This document shows, piece by piece, positions 9,173-18,497 of a DNA stretch of 64,000 nt. Under the pieces are notes generated by a model. That model ran no database searches. It was not told the DNA's origin and saw nothing but the letters and a program-made list of their open reading frames with translations. Source of the stretch: Rhodococcus triatomae (lineage in GTDB: Bacteria; Actinomycetota; Actinomycetes; Mycobacteriales; Mycobacteriaceae); the NCBI RefSeq assembly GCF_014217785.1, contig NZ_CP048814.1, positions 1,240,001 through 1,304,000 of the forward strand. Direction: 5' to 3'. The first letter of the stretch is position 1. Every line of letters starts with the position of its first letter. The position numbers and the translations under genes were made by a program.

Positions 9173-10165
9173 TCAGGCCCTGGCCACCGCCTCCAGCTGA
9201 GGCATGATCTGGTCGAGCGAATAGGCGACCGATCGGCTCGACGGCGTGTTGAAGCCGACCACCGTCGGGTAGTCCACCACGGCGAGACCGCCGCCCTGCA
9301 CCGCGGGCAGATCGGCGAACCCGGGCAAGGCTTCGAGTTGCTCCTGCGTGCCGCCGTTCGGAAGCATCACCACCAGGTCCGCGACGAGTGCATCGACCCG
9401 CTCCGGGCTCAGCGTCAGCCTCCCGCCCACGGCCCCGGCTTCGTCCACCAGGGCGGGCGGCACCGACATCCCCAGTCGCCGGAAGGTCTGCGCGGCACCG
9501 TCGTCGGGATCCGCGACGACGATCAGCTGGTTGGTGGCGAACATGTACTGGGAGAGCACCGCAGTCTTGCCCTCGAGACCGGGGAACTCGGCGGCGAGGT
9601 CGTCGATCGCGGCGTTGCGCTCCTCGATGACCTTCGCTGCTTCGTCCTCCTTGTCGAGGATCCGGCCGAGCACGGTCAGCTGATCCTCCCAGGAATCGAC
9701 CTGCGCGTCGCCGAGTTCGGACACGGTCGGCGCGATGGTGTTCAGCCGGTCGAACCCGGTCTGCGAGGTGACGGCGAACGAGGCCAGGATGAGATCGGGC
9801 TGCAGCGCCGCGATTTCCTCCTCGGGCAACGGCGCACCGATCTGGGTGAGAGTGGACCGATCGAGTTCCTGCGCGTCCTCACTCAGGTCCTCCTGCCAGG
9901 GATACAGCCCGCGCTCGTCACCCTGGTCCCCGGCGGAGAGATAGGCGATCGGCTCGACACCGAGCTCGAGCAGTGCGTCCACCCATTGGCTACCGCCCGC
10001 GACGATCCGCTCGGGTATCCCCTCGACGGTGGTGCTTCCGAACTTGTGCTCGACGACGGTGGTGCGGTCCGACTCCGTTGTCGACTCCTCGTCGGCGCTG
10101 CATCCCGCCGACACGAGCGCGAGAACACCCACGATCCCCACCAGCATCGATTTCCCTCGGCCCAC
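9173..10165 (-). CDS. Iron-siderophore ABC transporter substrate-binding lipoprotein
   Basis: A 330-residue class III (FepB/FhuD-like) binding protein. The N-terminal signal peptide ends in the lipobox VSAGC, so the mature protein is lipid-anchored through that Cys. The fold signatures GIPERIVAGGSQWVDALLELGVEPI and ALQPDLILASF are seen, as is the C-terminal VDYPTVVGFNTPSSRSVAYSLDQIMPQLE. It should deliver ferric siderophore to a permease/ATPase pair not in the window. The start is GTG. An IdeR/DtxR-type iron box lies 20 bases upstream, so transcription is probably repressed by iron. It is a single-gene unit here. Confidence 0.88.
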   Translation of the reverse strand: MGRGKSMLVGIVGVLALVSAGCSADEESTTESDRTTVVEHKFGSTTVEGIPERIVAGGSQWVDALLELGVEPIAYLSAGDQGDERGLYPWQEDLSEDAQELDRSTLTQIGAPLPEEEIAALQPDLILASFAVTSQTGFDRLNTIAPTVSELGDAQVDSWEDQLTVLGRILDKEDEAAKVIEERNAAIDDLAAEFPGLEGKTAVLSQYMFATNQLIVVADPDDGAAQTFRRLGMSVPPALVDEAGAVGGRLTLSPERVDALVADLVVMLPNGGTQEQLEALPGFADLPAVQGGGLAVVDYPTVVGFNTPSSRSVAYSLDQIMPQLEAVARA

Positions 10166-10184
10166 AGGACACCTCCGTTGCGAC

Positions 10185-10203
10185 TTAGCTCAGGCTCACC
10201 TTT
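10185..10203. promoter_or_regulatory. IdeR/DtxR iron box
   Basis: TTAGCTCAGGCTCACCTTT matches the 19-bp consensus TTAGGTTAGGCTAACCTAA at 14 of 19 positions, including the core AGGCT and ACCT. It lies just upstream of the siderophore-binding lipoprotein gene, where an iron-loaded repressor would cover the promoter. Confidence 0.75.
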
Positions 10204-10392
10204 GCAGATGGACGGACGTTCGCCAAGATGCTGCTGCCACCGGCCCACGGACCGTTCGGCGCGGACCGAACGCCGCCGGGCGCTCCGGACCCCCGGGACG
10301 TGGCCCGGGGCGCCGACGCTGACCTACTGTGGCCTGAGACACAGGACGAGAAATGCAGGAGCCTGGAGCCCAGGCGAACGAGAGGGTGCCCG

Positions 10393-12297
10393 ATGAGCTC
10401 GACCCGGCCCACATACGAGGACGTCTACCGCGCCAGCATCGAGGAGCCCGAGCGATTCTGGCTCGAGGCGGCGGAAGCCCTGGACTGGGCCACCCCGCCG
10501 ACGCGCGCGCTCGACGACTCGGCGGCACCGCTGTATCGGTGGTTTCCGGACGGTCGGCTCAACACCGCCCACAATGCCCTCGATCGGCACGTGCTCGCCG
10601 GTCACGGTGATCGAGCGGCGCTGATCTGGGACTCCGCCATGACGGGACAGTGCCGGAGCTACACCTATGCGGAGCTGCTCGACGAGGTCGCACGGTTCGC
10701 CGGAGTGCTGCGCGCCCAGGGTGTCGCCGCGGGAGACCGCGTCGTCGTGTATCTCCCGATGATCCCCGAAGCTGCGATAGCCATGCTCGCCTGCGCCCGC
10801 ATCGGCGCCGTCCACTCCGTCGTGTTCGGCGGGTTCGCCGCGGCCGAGCTGGCCGCCCGCATCGACGACGCGGAACCCGTCGCCCTCGTCACTGCCTCGG
10901 GTGGGCTCGAACCCGGGCGGACCGTGGAATATCTGCCGATCGTGGCAAAGGCGCTGGCGCTCACCGCCACTCCCCCGCGCACCGTGATCGTGAAGGATCG
11001 GCCCGAGGTCCCCGGCTCGGCGGCCGACGCCACCGACGGCGCCAACTGGCTGGACTGGGACGCATCGATGTCCGAGGCCGCTCCCGTCGACGCCGTTCCC
11101 GTGGCCGCGACCGACCCGCTGTACATCCTCTACACCTCGGGAACGACGGGCAAACCCAAGGGAGTGGTGCGCGACAACGGCGGTCACGCCGTCGCCCTCA
11201 CGTGGTCGATGCGGTACCTGTACGACATCTCGCCCGGAGATGTGTGGTGGACAGCCTCGGACGTCGGATGGGTGGTCGGCCACTCCTACATCGTGTACGG
11301 GCCGCTCCTCGCCGGCGCCACGTCGGTGATGTACGAGGGCAAGCCCGTCGGCACTCCGGACGCGGGCGCCTTCTGGCGGGTCGTCGCCGACCACGGGGTG
11401 CGTGCGCTGTTCACGGCGCCGACCGCGATCCGGGCGATCCGCAAGGCAGATCCGGATGCGGCACTGCTCGCGCAGTACGACATCTCCTCGCTGCGTACGT
11501 TGTTCGCTGCCGGCGAGCGACTCGACCCCGACACCTACGAGTGGGCGGGCCGGGTTCTCGACCGGCCGGTGGTGGACCACTGGTGGCAGACCGAGACCGG
11601 GTGGGCGATCTGTGCGAATCTGCGTGGCCTGGAACCGATGCCGATCGTCGCCGGCTCACCGTCCGTTCCGGTTCCCGGCTATCGGGTACGGATCGTCGAC
11701 GCCGAGGGCGCTCCGGTGGCGGCAGGCACCGAAGGCAACATCGTGATCGAATTGCCCCTGCCTCCGGGCACCCTCCCCGGCCTCTGGCGGGACGAGGAAC
11801 GGTATCGGCGCTCGTACCTGTCGACGTTCGAGGGCTATTACCTCACCGGTGATTCCGGGTACATCGATGCGGACGGTTACGTGTACGTCCTCGGCCGCAG
11901 CGACGACGTCATCAACGTCGCGGGGCACCGGCTGTCCACCGGATCCATGGAGGCCGTCGTGGCGGCGCACCCGGCCGTCGCCGAATGCGCCGTCGTCGGG
12001 ATCCGGGACGAGCTCAAAGGCCAGCGCCCCAGCGGGTACGTCGTCCTGAAGGCAGGCGCCGACATCGATCCGGAACGCCTGCGCGAAGAACTGGTCGCGA
12101 TGGTTCGCGACCGGATCGGTGCCGTCGCCACCTTCCGGGACGTCACCGTCGTCGCCGCCCTGCCGAAGACCCGCTCGGGCAAGATCCTCCGAAAGACCAT
12201 GCGGCAGATCGCCGACCAGGAGGAGTACACGGTGCCGTCGACCATCGAGGATCCCGCGGTCCTCGACGCCCTGGCGGCCCAGCTGTCCGCCCGGTGA
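10393..12297 (+). CDS. prpE: Propionyl-CoA/acetyl-CoA synthetase-like acyl-CoA ligase (PrpE-type)
   Basis: A 634-residue ANL-superfamily ligase of the length usual for PrpE/Acs. It shows the P-loop ILYTSGTTGKPKGVV (about residues 250-264), the core WWTASDVGWVVGHSYIVYGPLL, the TETGWAI motif, the YYLTGDSGYIDADGYVYVLGRSDDVINVAGHRLSTG hinge region, and the C-terminal TRSGKILRK whose Lys is the catalytic, acetylation-regulated residue. It activates a short-chain acid with ATP and CoA. PrpE is preferred over Acs because of the GYYLTGDSGYID and RLSTGSMEAVVAAHP wording; sequence alone does not prove propionate specificity. The ATG at 10393 matches the family start. Upstream is the divergent iron-boxed gene. 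Confidence 0.82.
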   Translation: MSSTRPTYEDVYRASIEEPERFWLEAAEALDWATPPTRALDDSAAPLYRWFPDGRLNTAHNALDRHVLAGHGDRAALIWDSAMTGQCRSYTYAELLDEVARFAGVLRAQGVAAGDRVVVYLPMIPEAAIAMLACARIGAVHSVVFGGFAAAELAARIDDAEPVALVTASGGLEPGRTVEYLPIVAKALALTATPPRTVIVKDRPEVPGSAADATDGANWLDWDASMSEAAPVDAVPVAATDPLYILYTSGTTGKPKGVVRDNGGHAVALTWSMRYLYDISPGDVWWTASDVGWVVGHSYIVYGPLLAGATSVMYEGKPVGTPDAGAFWRVVADHGVRALFTAPTAIRAIRKADPDAALLAQYDISSLRTLFAAGERLDPDTYEWAGRVLDRPVVDHWWQTETGWAICANLRGLEPMPIVAGSPSVPVPGYRVRIVDAEGAPVAAGTEGNIVIELPLPPGTLPGLWRDEERYRRSYLSTFEGYYLTGDSGYIDADGYVYVLGRSDDVINVAGHRLSTGSMEAVVAAHPAVAECAVVGIRDELKGQRPSGYVVLKAGADIDPERLREELVAMVRDRIGAVATFRDVTVVAALPKTRSGKILRKTMRQIADQEEYTVPSTIEDPAVLDALAAQLSAR

Positions 12298-12319
12298 CGG
12301 CCGGCCCGAACCGCCGCGC

Positions 12320-13588
12320 TCAGCCGTACCAGAGCGCGGTGGTCGCCGCCACCGACGAGAGCACCTGCGGCAGGCGCACGAACGCGCGCTGCTCGAACAT
12401 CTGTTGCGACATCGGCTTGCTCATCGCGGCCCGCCACACGTCGGGCTGATTCTCCTTGAGCGAGCGGTACTGCGGCACCATGCGCTCGGTGATGTACTCC
12501 CACCGGGATTCGCGGTCCGCCCAGTTGAAGTCGGGCAGCGGCGTCTGCAGGTGCCAGGTCGGCGAGCCTGCGGGGACACCGATGTCGTCGGTGGTCAACG
12601 TCAACGGGGAGGCTTCGCGCGGCGGTACCACCCCCGGGATCGCCGGGTCCGCGCCGATGGTGCTCAGGTAGGTCAGCGCCCGGCCGACCGCTCCCCGCCC
12701 CTCGTCGGATCCGTAGGCGGCGACCCGATCCCACTGGTCCCCGATCGACTGGAACTGCTCGCGGTAGAGCAGATCCTGGTTACCGACGACGATGTTCTCG
12801 GGATCACCGGTGGCGATGAGCTTCCACGCCGTGTACGCGTTGTCGTCGATGAGACCGGCACGGTGGTACTCGTCGATCGCCGTCATCCCGCCGGCGAGAT
12901 ACGCCTCGTGCTGCGGGATGAGGTCCATGAAGATGTGCTTGCTCATCGCGACGACCTGCACCTGGAAATGGGCGATGTCCTCCGCGGTGATCAGCGCCCC
13001 GACCTCGAGCAGCGCCTGCACGTCGGAGGGCAGATGCGCCGTCGCCGGTGCGGCGGCCTCGTCGAGGGTGCCGACGATGCCCGCTACCAGATCTCGCGCC
13101 TCCCGGACCTCGAGCACGAGCCGGCCGAGGTCGACGTCCATCATTCCGGCGGCGAAGGACGGGCCGGCCATGCCGCCCTGCCCCGTCCACAGGAAGTCCG
13201 GGTGTTCGAGGGCGAGCGCCTGGTAGTAGGCGAACGTGTCGGACATGTTCTGTTCGTTGGCGGCCAGGCCGAGCTGCGGGTCCCACCGGTTCAGGTCGAG
13301 GCCGGCCTTGGTGGTGGCGACGGTCAGCCAGTACTGGTGCAGCAGGGCCGCGTAGCGCTGCGCGGGAATCCCCGACGAGCGTGCCTCCTCCAGCAGCCCA
13401 CCCAGGACGGCCGGGTCGGTGGAGAACTCCGGATTCACCCCGCCGACGTATTCGGCCTGCTCGTTGCTCCTCGGCGCGTCGAGGTACCGGTCGAGAGTGG
13501 ACGCGGGCGCGTGGACGGGAGCGGCCAGCATGGCGGCTGCGGTGGACACCGCGACCGCCAGTGCCGCGACGAGAGAACGGGTTTTCAC
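12320..13588 (-). CDS. Secreted protein of unknown function
   Basis: A 422-residue exported protein I do not recognise. The GTG start opens VKTRSLVAALAVAVSTAAAMLAAPVHA, a clear Sec signal peptide with cleavage near residue 27. The rest is acidic and helical with no further membrane segment. Recurrent Asp/Glu with His and Trp/Tyr (for example QGGMAGPSFAAGMMDVDLGR, FQVQVVAMSKHIFMDLIPQHEAYLAGG and DFNWADRESRWEYITERMVPQYRSL) suggest a folded alpha-helical domain. An ATG ten codons or so earlier is possible, but the GTG gives a better signal peptide. It converges with prpE and is divergent from the lipase-like gene. No function should be assigned. Confidence 0.75.
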   Translation of the reverse strand: MKTRSLVAALAVAVSTAAAMLAAPVHAPASTLDRYLDAPRSNEQAEYVGGVNPEFSTDPAVLGGLLEEARSSGIPAQRYAALLHQYWLTVATTKAGLDLNRWDPQLGLAANEQNMSDTFAYYQALALEHPDFLWTGQGGMAGPSFAAGMMDVDLGRLVLEVREARDLVAGIVGTLDEAAAPATAHLPSDVQALLEVGALITAEDIAHFQVQVVAMSKHIFMDLIPQHEAYLAGGMTAIDEYHRAGLIDDNAYTAWKLIATGDPENIVVGNQDLLYREQFQSIGDQWDRVAAYGSDEGRGAVGRALTYLSTIGADPAIPGVVPPREASPLTLTTDDIGVPAGSPTWHLQTPLPDFNWADRESRWEYITERMVPQYRSLKENQPDVWRAAMSKPMSQQMFEQRAFVRLPQVLSSVAATTALWYG

Positions 13589-13955
13589 GTGTGCTCCTGA
13601 CATCGATCTCGCCGAACGCGTCTCCGGCACTGCACCGGGACTTCTCGACTCGCAACTGTGTAGCAAATTCCGGGACGATACCGGTAACCTGCCGAGTCAT
13701 ATGTGATACTCGCCATAGAAAGTAACAAACAGCCTGGTGAAAGCGAGCATCACCATGGAGGGCCGAAGTCCCGCCCCTCGGGGACTCGCGCCCTCACCGC
13801 CCCCACATCCCGAGGGAACGTAGACGGCTACTGTCGGCTACCGTGATCGCGCCCGAGCACCGTCCGGGCACACGGACGCAGCAACACCAGTGTTCTGCAA
13901 CCCGTTCCACCTGCACGACACCGGCGCCACCGTGCGTCCGGCGAGAGGATCGACG
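13589..13955. other. Divergent intergenic region between two secreted-protein genes
   Basis: These 367 bases hold no open reading frame I would support. The stretch around 13660-13735 is noticeably more AT-rich than its surroundings and should contain the promoters of the secreted protein (minus) and lipase-like protein (plus). I see no convincing operator or hairpin. Confidence 0.5.
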
Positions 13956-15317
13956 ATGAAGCACAGCCCGAGGACCCTCGTCCGACGGATCGTTCCCGTC
14001 GCCGCAGCCGCGGCGATCACGTGGGCCGGGCTCGCCGCTCCCGCGCAGGCGCAGGATCCGGCGCACGAGCCTCCCCGTACCCCCGGCCTCGACGAGGTGT
14101 TCAACGGCTACGTCGTCGGCGCCATGACCGAGGGACGGATGGGGTCACCGGAGGAGATCTTCGAGGCGCTCCAGCCCGGCGACCCGTTCTACGACGAGCC
14201 CGTCCTCCGCGGCGACGAGGCACCCGGGACACTGCTCGCCGCCCAGCCCGTGACGGTGCAGTTCACCGGATACCAGCCGGGCAATCTCCGGGCCTGGAAG
14301 CTGATGTACGTCACGACCGACATCGACGGGCAGACCCGGGACATCAGCACCGGGATCCTGATGATCCCGGACGACGGCAGGGACGACGCCACCCGCCCGA
14401 TCATCGGATACCAGGAGGCGAACGACAGCGTCGGCGCCTACTGCCACCCGAGTACCCAGTGGACCGGCGGTGCACCGCTCGACGGCGCCTCCTGGTCCGC
14501 ACTCGGTCCCCTGGCCCTGCTGTTCGGCAAGGGCTACGCGGTGATGATCACCGACGTCGGCAACGACGGCGACCCGGAACCCCACGGCGTGTTCGCCGGG
14601 AAGTTCGCCGGTCACTCCAACCTCGACGGCCTGCGTGCCGCGCTCGCGGTGGACGAGGCCGGACTCGGCGCGGACTCGCCGATCTCCCTGTTCGGAATCG
14701 CAGGCGGCGGTGTCGGCGCCGCGTTCGCGGCCGAGGCACACGACGACTACGCGCCCGAGCTGAACATTCGTTCCACCGTCCTCGAGGGCATGGTCGTCAA
14801 CCAGAAGAACTTCCTCGCCACCGCCGACGGTTCGATCGGCTCGGGATTCGGGTTCGCCACGCTCCTCGGGCTGGAACCGAAGTACCCCGAGATGCGGATC
14901 GACGAGAAGCTCAACCCGGCAGGCAAGGCCCTCGCCGACTACTACCGCACGCAGTGCCAGACCCCGGCCTACTTCACGGCACCGTTCCTGCCGCTGAACA
15001 CGCTGTTCACCAGTGGTCTGCACCCGGCCGACATCCCCGAGTTCCAGCACGTCTACGAGGACAACCAGCTCGGGACCCGGGCGCCGCGGTCCGACGTGCT
15101 CATCGCCTCGTGCGCCGCCGACGACTCACCCATGTCGCTGGTTCCCGCGCAGGACGCCCGCGACCTCGCCGACAAGTACCGCGCCGGTGGCACCGAGGTC
15201 ACGTACGCACCCACCGACTGCAGCATGATCCGGTTCCTCACCGACCTCTACGGCTGGGGCACCGACCTCTTCGGTATGCAGACCGTGCCGTGGCTGGCAT
15301 CGACCCTCGAGCCCTGA
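13956..15317 (+). CDS. Secreted LIP-family lipase homologue lacking catalytic Ser and His
   Basis: A 453-residue alpha/beta-hydrolase of the secretory (LIP, Candida antarctica lipase A-like) family. The signal peptide covers about residues 1-32 and ends AAPAQAQ. Family features are present: VQFTGYQPGNLRAWKLMYVTTD, GYQEANDSVGAYCHPS, GYAVMITDVGN and DGLRAALAVDE. At the nucleophile elbow, where family members read GYSGG or GYSQGG, this protein reads FGIAGGG (246-252), so the Ser is Ala249. Near the C terminus Asp389/390 is present, but the usual His position reads PTDCSMIRF, with no His. It is therefore probably not a lipase and may bind lipid or a partner. The ATG at 13956 gives the best signal peptide. 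Confidence 0.82.
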   Translation: MKHSPRTLVRRIVPVAAAAAITWAGLAAPAQAQDPAHEPPRTPGLDEVFNGYVVGAMTEGRMGSPEEIFEALQPGDPFYDEPVLRGDEAPGTLLAAQPVTVQFTGYQPGNLRAWKLMYVTTDIDGQTRDISTGILMIPDDGRDDATRPIIGYQEANDSVGAYCHPSTQWTGGAPLDGASWSALGPLALLFGKGYAVMITDVGNDGDPEPHGVFAGKFAGHSNLDGLRAALAVDEAGLGADSPISLFGIAGGGVGAAFAAEAHDDYAPELNIRSTVLEGMVVNQKNFLATADGSIGSGFGFATLLGLEPKYPEMRIDEKLNPAGKALADYYRTQCQTPAYFTAPFLPLNTLFTSGLHPADIPEFQHVYEDNQLGTRAPRSDVLIASCAADDSPMSLVPAQDARDLADKYRAGGTEVTYAPTDCSMIRFLTDLYGWGTDLFGMQTVPWLASTLEP

Positions 15318-15353
15318 TCACCGACTGCTGACCCCCGCATGCCGTCGTGGGCG

Positions 15354-16739
15354 TCAGCGGCGGATCCGGTCGTAGCGGGCGAGCGCCACGCGGCGTTCGT
15401 CCGCGTGGTCCACGATCGGTGGCGGGTACCCCTCGGGGCGTTCTCGGAGGCGGTGCACGGCCGAACCCGCGACGCCGCGCAGTTCCGGCACCCACCGCCG
15501 GATGTAGTCGCCGTCGGGGTCGAACTTCTCTCCCTGGCTGATCGGGTTGAACACCCGGAAGAACGGGGACGCGTCCGTCCCGGTCCCGGCCGTCCACTGC
15601 CAGCCGTGCTGGTTGGAGGCCAGATCGCCGTCGACCAGTTCCGACATGAAGTGACGGGCACCCCGCCACCACGGTAAGTGCAGATCCTTGACCAGGAACG
15701 ACGCGACGATCATGCGGACCCGGTTGTGCATCCAGCCGGTCTGCGCGAGCTGGCGCATACCGGCGTCGACGATCGGGTATCCCGTCCGTCCCGACGTCCA
15801 CGCGCGGAAGGCCTCCTCGGTGTCCGGGCCGCTGTCGAAGCGGTACGCGTCGAATCGGCGATCGTAGTTCTGCCGGGCCGTCTCCGGATGATGGTGGAGG
15901 AAGTCCGCGTAGAACTCGCGCCACGCGAGTTGCCGCCGGTACTGCTCGGCTCCGGTGCCGCGACGGCGCGCCAGGTCGGCGAGCATCGTGCGCGGATGGA
16001 TGCTCCCGAACTTCAGGTGCACCGACATGACGCTGGTCGCGTCGAGGTCGGGCCGGTCGCGGGATTCGTCGTAGCCGACGAGATCCTCGTCCAGGAATCG
16101 CTGCCACCGTGCGAGCGCCGCCTCCTCCCCCGCCTCCGGCAGGTCGACGCGCGGTGCGGACGTCGCCGTGGCGTCGATTCGCGACAGTGCCACCTGCCCG
16201 AGGTCGATCCGTGCGGGATCCACCCAGGAGGCGGTGTCGGCGCCGGTGCGCGCCGGCCCACGCCACCCGTGGTCGAGCCAGCGCCGGAAGTACGGGGTGA
16301 ACACCCGGTACGGGTCGCCGTCGTCCTTGCGCACGCGACCCGGCGCGATCGCATACGGCGAGCCCGTGGCGACCAGATCGACGTGCTCGGCCACGGCGCG
16401 GTCCCGGGCCCGCCCGTACGGGCCGTGGTCGGCGCTGACATGGACGGCCGGCGCGGACACCGCTCGGGCGACGGCCGGGACCACCGCGGCCGGGTCACCC
16501 GAGACGATCAGGAGACGCCCACCCAGCTGCCGGTCCAAGGCACGGAGCGAGGCGAACAGGAACTCGCGGCGCCGAGCGCCCGCGGGAGACAGCAACCGGT
16601 CGTCGAGGACGAACAACGCCAGCACGCTGCGGTCCCCGTGGTCGCCGCCGGAGTCGCCGGCAGCGGAACTCAGCGCGGGATGGTCACCGAGGCGCAGGTC
16701 GCGGCGGAACCACAGCACGGTCGGGCCGACTCCGCCCAC
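15354..16739 (-). CDS. phrB: Deoxyribodipyrimidine photo-lyase (class I CPD photolyase)
   Basis: A 461-residue photolyase/cryptochrome. The N-terminal antenna domain starts [17 protein letters not shown]. The C-terminal FAD domain carries [61 protein letters not shown] and the flavin-site stretch [25 protein letters not shown]. The enzyme repairs cyclobutane pyrimidine dimers with blue light through reduced FAD. Length and motifs are standard, with no missing key residue seen. The frame begins [10 protein letters not shown]; a start a few codons later is possible. It ends close to the pseudo-lipase gene and follows mscS with 21 bases between. Confidence 0.93.
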   Translation of the reverse strand: MGGVGPTVLWFRRDLRLGDHPALSSAAGDSGGDHGDRSVLALFVLDDRLLSPAGARRREFLFASLRALDRQLGGRLLIVSGDPAAVVPAVARAVSAPAVHVSADHGPYGRARDRAVAEHVDLVATGSPYAIAPGRVRKDDGDPYRVFTPYFRRWLDHGWRGPARTGADTASWVDPARIDLGQVALSRIDATATSAPRVDLPEAGEEAALARWQRFLDEDLVGYDESRDRPDLDATSVMSVHLKFGSIHPRTMLADLARRRGTGAEQYRRQLAWREFYADFLHHHPETARQNYDRRFDAYRFDSGPDTEEAFRAWTSGRTGYPIVDAGMRQLAQTGWMHNRVRMIVASFLVKDLHLPWWRGARHFMSELVDGDLASNQHGWQWTAGTGTDASPFFRVFNPISQGEKFDPDGDYIRRWVPELRGVAGSAVHRLRERPEGYPPPIVDHADERRVALARYDRIRR

Positions 16740-16760
16740 GCCTGCCGCCCCCGTTCCCCG

Positions 16761-17696
16761 TCAGGCCCCGTTGCGGGACGAGGTGAGCACCGACACGTAG
16801 GGCGCCTCGACGTCGTCCTGCTCGAACGCCACCAGAGCGGCCCGCGTGAACGCGCGCTGCACCGCCCACTGGCGACCCGGCTTGACCTTCGCGGTGATCC
16901 GCAACATCACCGACTCGGCGGTCACCGAGTTCACACCGAGCATCTCCGGCTCGTCGAGCACGTCCTCCACGATCGCGTCCGCGCGGGCGGACTCGAGGAC
17001 GGCCCGCAGCGCCACCTCACAGGCACGGTGCACGTTGGCGGCGTGCGCGATCGGAAGATCGACCACCGCCACCGCGTAGCCCTGGCTCATGTTGCCGACC
17101 CGGATGATCTCGCCGTTGCGGCAGTACCAGAGCGTGCCGCCGACGTCGCGGATGGTGGTGACCCGCAGGCCCACCGACTCGACGGTGCCGGTGGCCTCAC
17201 CGAGATCGACGACGTCACCGACGCCGTACTGGTCCTCGAGCAGCATGAAGATTCCGGAGAGGAAATCGCGCACCAGGTTCTGTGCGCCGAAGCCGAGCGC
17301 GACGCCGATGATGCCCGCGGACGCGATGAACGGCGTGACGTTCACCCCGAGCGTGCCGAGGATCTGGAGCACCACCCAGACCAGGACGACGATCGACACG
17401 GTCGACTTGAGGACCGAGCCGATCGTGCGGGCCCGTTGTGCCCGTCGCTCGGCGACCACGGGATCCTTGAGGCCGCGCGGCGCCCGCTCCTGGAGGGGAC
17501 GCAACAGCGGCGGGGTACCGGACGAGCGAGGCCTGGTCATCCGGTCGATGAGCCGGTGCGCAGCGAATCTCAGGACGATCGCGAGAACGACGTAGACCGC
17601 GATCTGGATCGGCCGCTCCACGAGCCAGGTGCGGCTCGTCTCGGTCAGTTCGAAAGCGTGCAGTTCCCCGATGGACAGTCGTTGAATCATCCCCAT
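16761..17696 (-). CDS. Mechanosensitive ion channel, MscS family
   Basis: A 311-residue protein with an N-terminal membrane helix ([19 protein letters not shown]) and a second and third hydrophobic segment. The pore-lining TM3 is [58 protein letters not shown]. The beta-domain that follows includes [25 protein letters not shown]. The family opens under membrane tension to release solutes on osmotic downshock. It starts at 17696 and is divergent from prrA, sharing the 102-base region with the three 14-bp palindromes. It may therefore be co-regulated with prrAB. Confidence 0.88.
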   Translation of the reverse strand: MGMIQRLSIGELHAFELTETSRTWLVERPIQIAVYVVLAIVLRFAAHRLIDRMTRPRSSGTPPLLRPLQERAPRGLKDPVVAERRAQRARTIGSVLKSTVSIVVLVWVVLQILGTLGVNVTPFIASAGIIGVALGFGAQNLVRDFLSGIFMLLEDQYGVGDVVDLGEATGTVESVGLRVTTIRDVGGTLWYCRNGEIIRVGNMSQGYAVAVVDLPIAHAANVHRACEVALRAVLESARADAIVEDVLDEPEMLGVNSVTAESVMLRITAKVKPGRQWAVQRAFTRAALVAFEQDDVEAPYVSVLTSSRNGA

Positions 17697-17725
17697 GCAG
17701 TGTACGGATCACGAAGGCGCCACCG

Positions 17726-17789
17726 GTGCACGAGTGCACCGCTCCATCCGGTGCACGAGTGCACCGCCGCACCCCGTGCACGAGTGCAC
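17726..17789. repeat. Three 14-bp palindromes at exact 25-bp spacing upstream of prrA
   Basis: GTGCACGAGTGCAC occurs identically at 17726-17739, 17751-17764 and 17776-17789. Each is GTGCAC-GA-GTGCAC, an inverted repeat with a two-base centre. Start-to-start distance is 25 in both cases and the spacers (CGCTCCATCCG and CGCCGCACCCC) differ, so the palindrome itself is conserved. The last copy ends nine bases before the prrA GTG and the first begins 29 bases from the mscS start. This looks like an operator array. Confidence 0.9.
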
Positions 17790-17798
17790 AATAGCCGT

Positions 17799-18497
17799 GT
17801 GAACGAATCCACCAGTGTCCTCGTCGTCGACGACGACGAGGACGTGCGTACCTCGCTCGAGCGCGGGCTGCGACTGTCCGGGTTCACCGTCGTGACGGCG
17901 GTCGACGGCGCGGACGCCCTGCGCAAGGTCAACGAACTCCGCCCCGATGCGATGGTGCTGGACATGAACATGCCCGTCCTCGACGGCACCGGCGTGGTCA
18001 CCGCGCTGCGGGCGATGAGCAACGACATCCCGGTGTGTGTACTCAGCGCACGCAGCACCGTCGACGACCGGATCTCCGGACTCGAATCGGGCGCCGACGA
18101 CTATCTCGTGAAACCGTTCGTGCTGGCCGAACTGATCGCCCGGATCCGGGCGATGTTGCGTCGCCGCGGCGCCGCTCCGCCGTCCGACGCGACGGCACCG
18201 GTACGGATCGGCGGTCTCGACATCGATCTCGCCGGTCACCGGGTGCGCCGGGACGGCTCGGAGATCCCCCTCACCAAACGCGAGTTCGAACTCCTCGACG
18301 TACTGGCCCGCAACCAGGGCATCGTGCTCAGTCGTGAGCGGCTGCTCGAACTGGTGTGGGGGTACGACTTCGTCGCGGACACGAATGTGGTCGACGTGTT
18401 CGTCGGCTACCTGCGCCGCAAGTTCGAGACCGACGGGGCGCCGCGGATCCTGCACACCGTGCGCGGCGTGGGTTTCGTGTTGCGGGAGCCGGAGTGA
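17799..18497 (+). CDS. prrA: Response regulator PrrA (OmpR family)
   Basis: A 232-residue response regulator. The receiver has the acidic pocket DDDED at 11-15, phospho-acceptor Asp55 in [11 protein letters not shown] and Lys105 in DYLVKPF. The C-terminal winged helix has [53 protein letters not shown]. Sequence and length match M. tuberculosis PrrA (Rv0903c, from memory) almost word for word; there the system is essential and affects early intracellular growth. The start is GTG with no Shine-Dalgarno visible, nine bases after the last palindrome, so the transcript may be leaderless. Its stop overlaps the prrB GTG. Confidence 0.93.
   Translation: MNESTSVLVVDDDEDVRTSLERGLRLSGFTVVTAVDGADALRKVNELRPDAMVLDMNMPVLDGTGVVTALRAMSNDIPVCVLSARSTVDDRISGLESGADDYLVKPFVLAELIARIRAMLRRRGAAPPSDATAPVRIGGLDIDLAGHRVRRDGSEIPLTKREFELLDVLARNQGIVLSRERLLELVWGYDFVADTNVVDVFVGYLRRKFETDGAPRILHTVRGVGFVLREPE

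Noticed and set aside
17726-17789. GTGCAC repeats as a small CRISPR array
   Set aside because: Repeats are 14 bp with 11-base spacers and there are no cas genes; an operator array fits better.
15678-17798. Long plus-strand frame ahead of prrA
   Set aside because: It is the antisense of the photolyase and MscS genes, with His/Arg/Gly-rich composition typical of shadow frames in GC-rich DNA.
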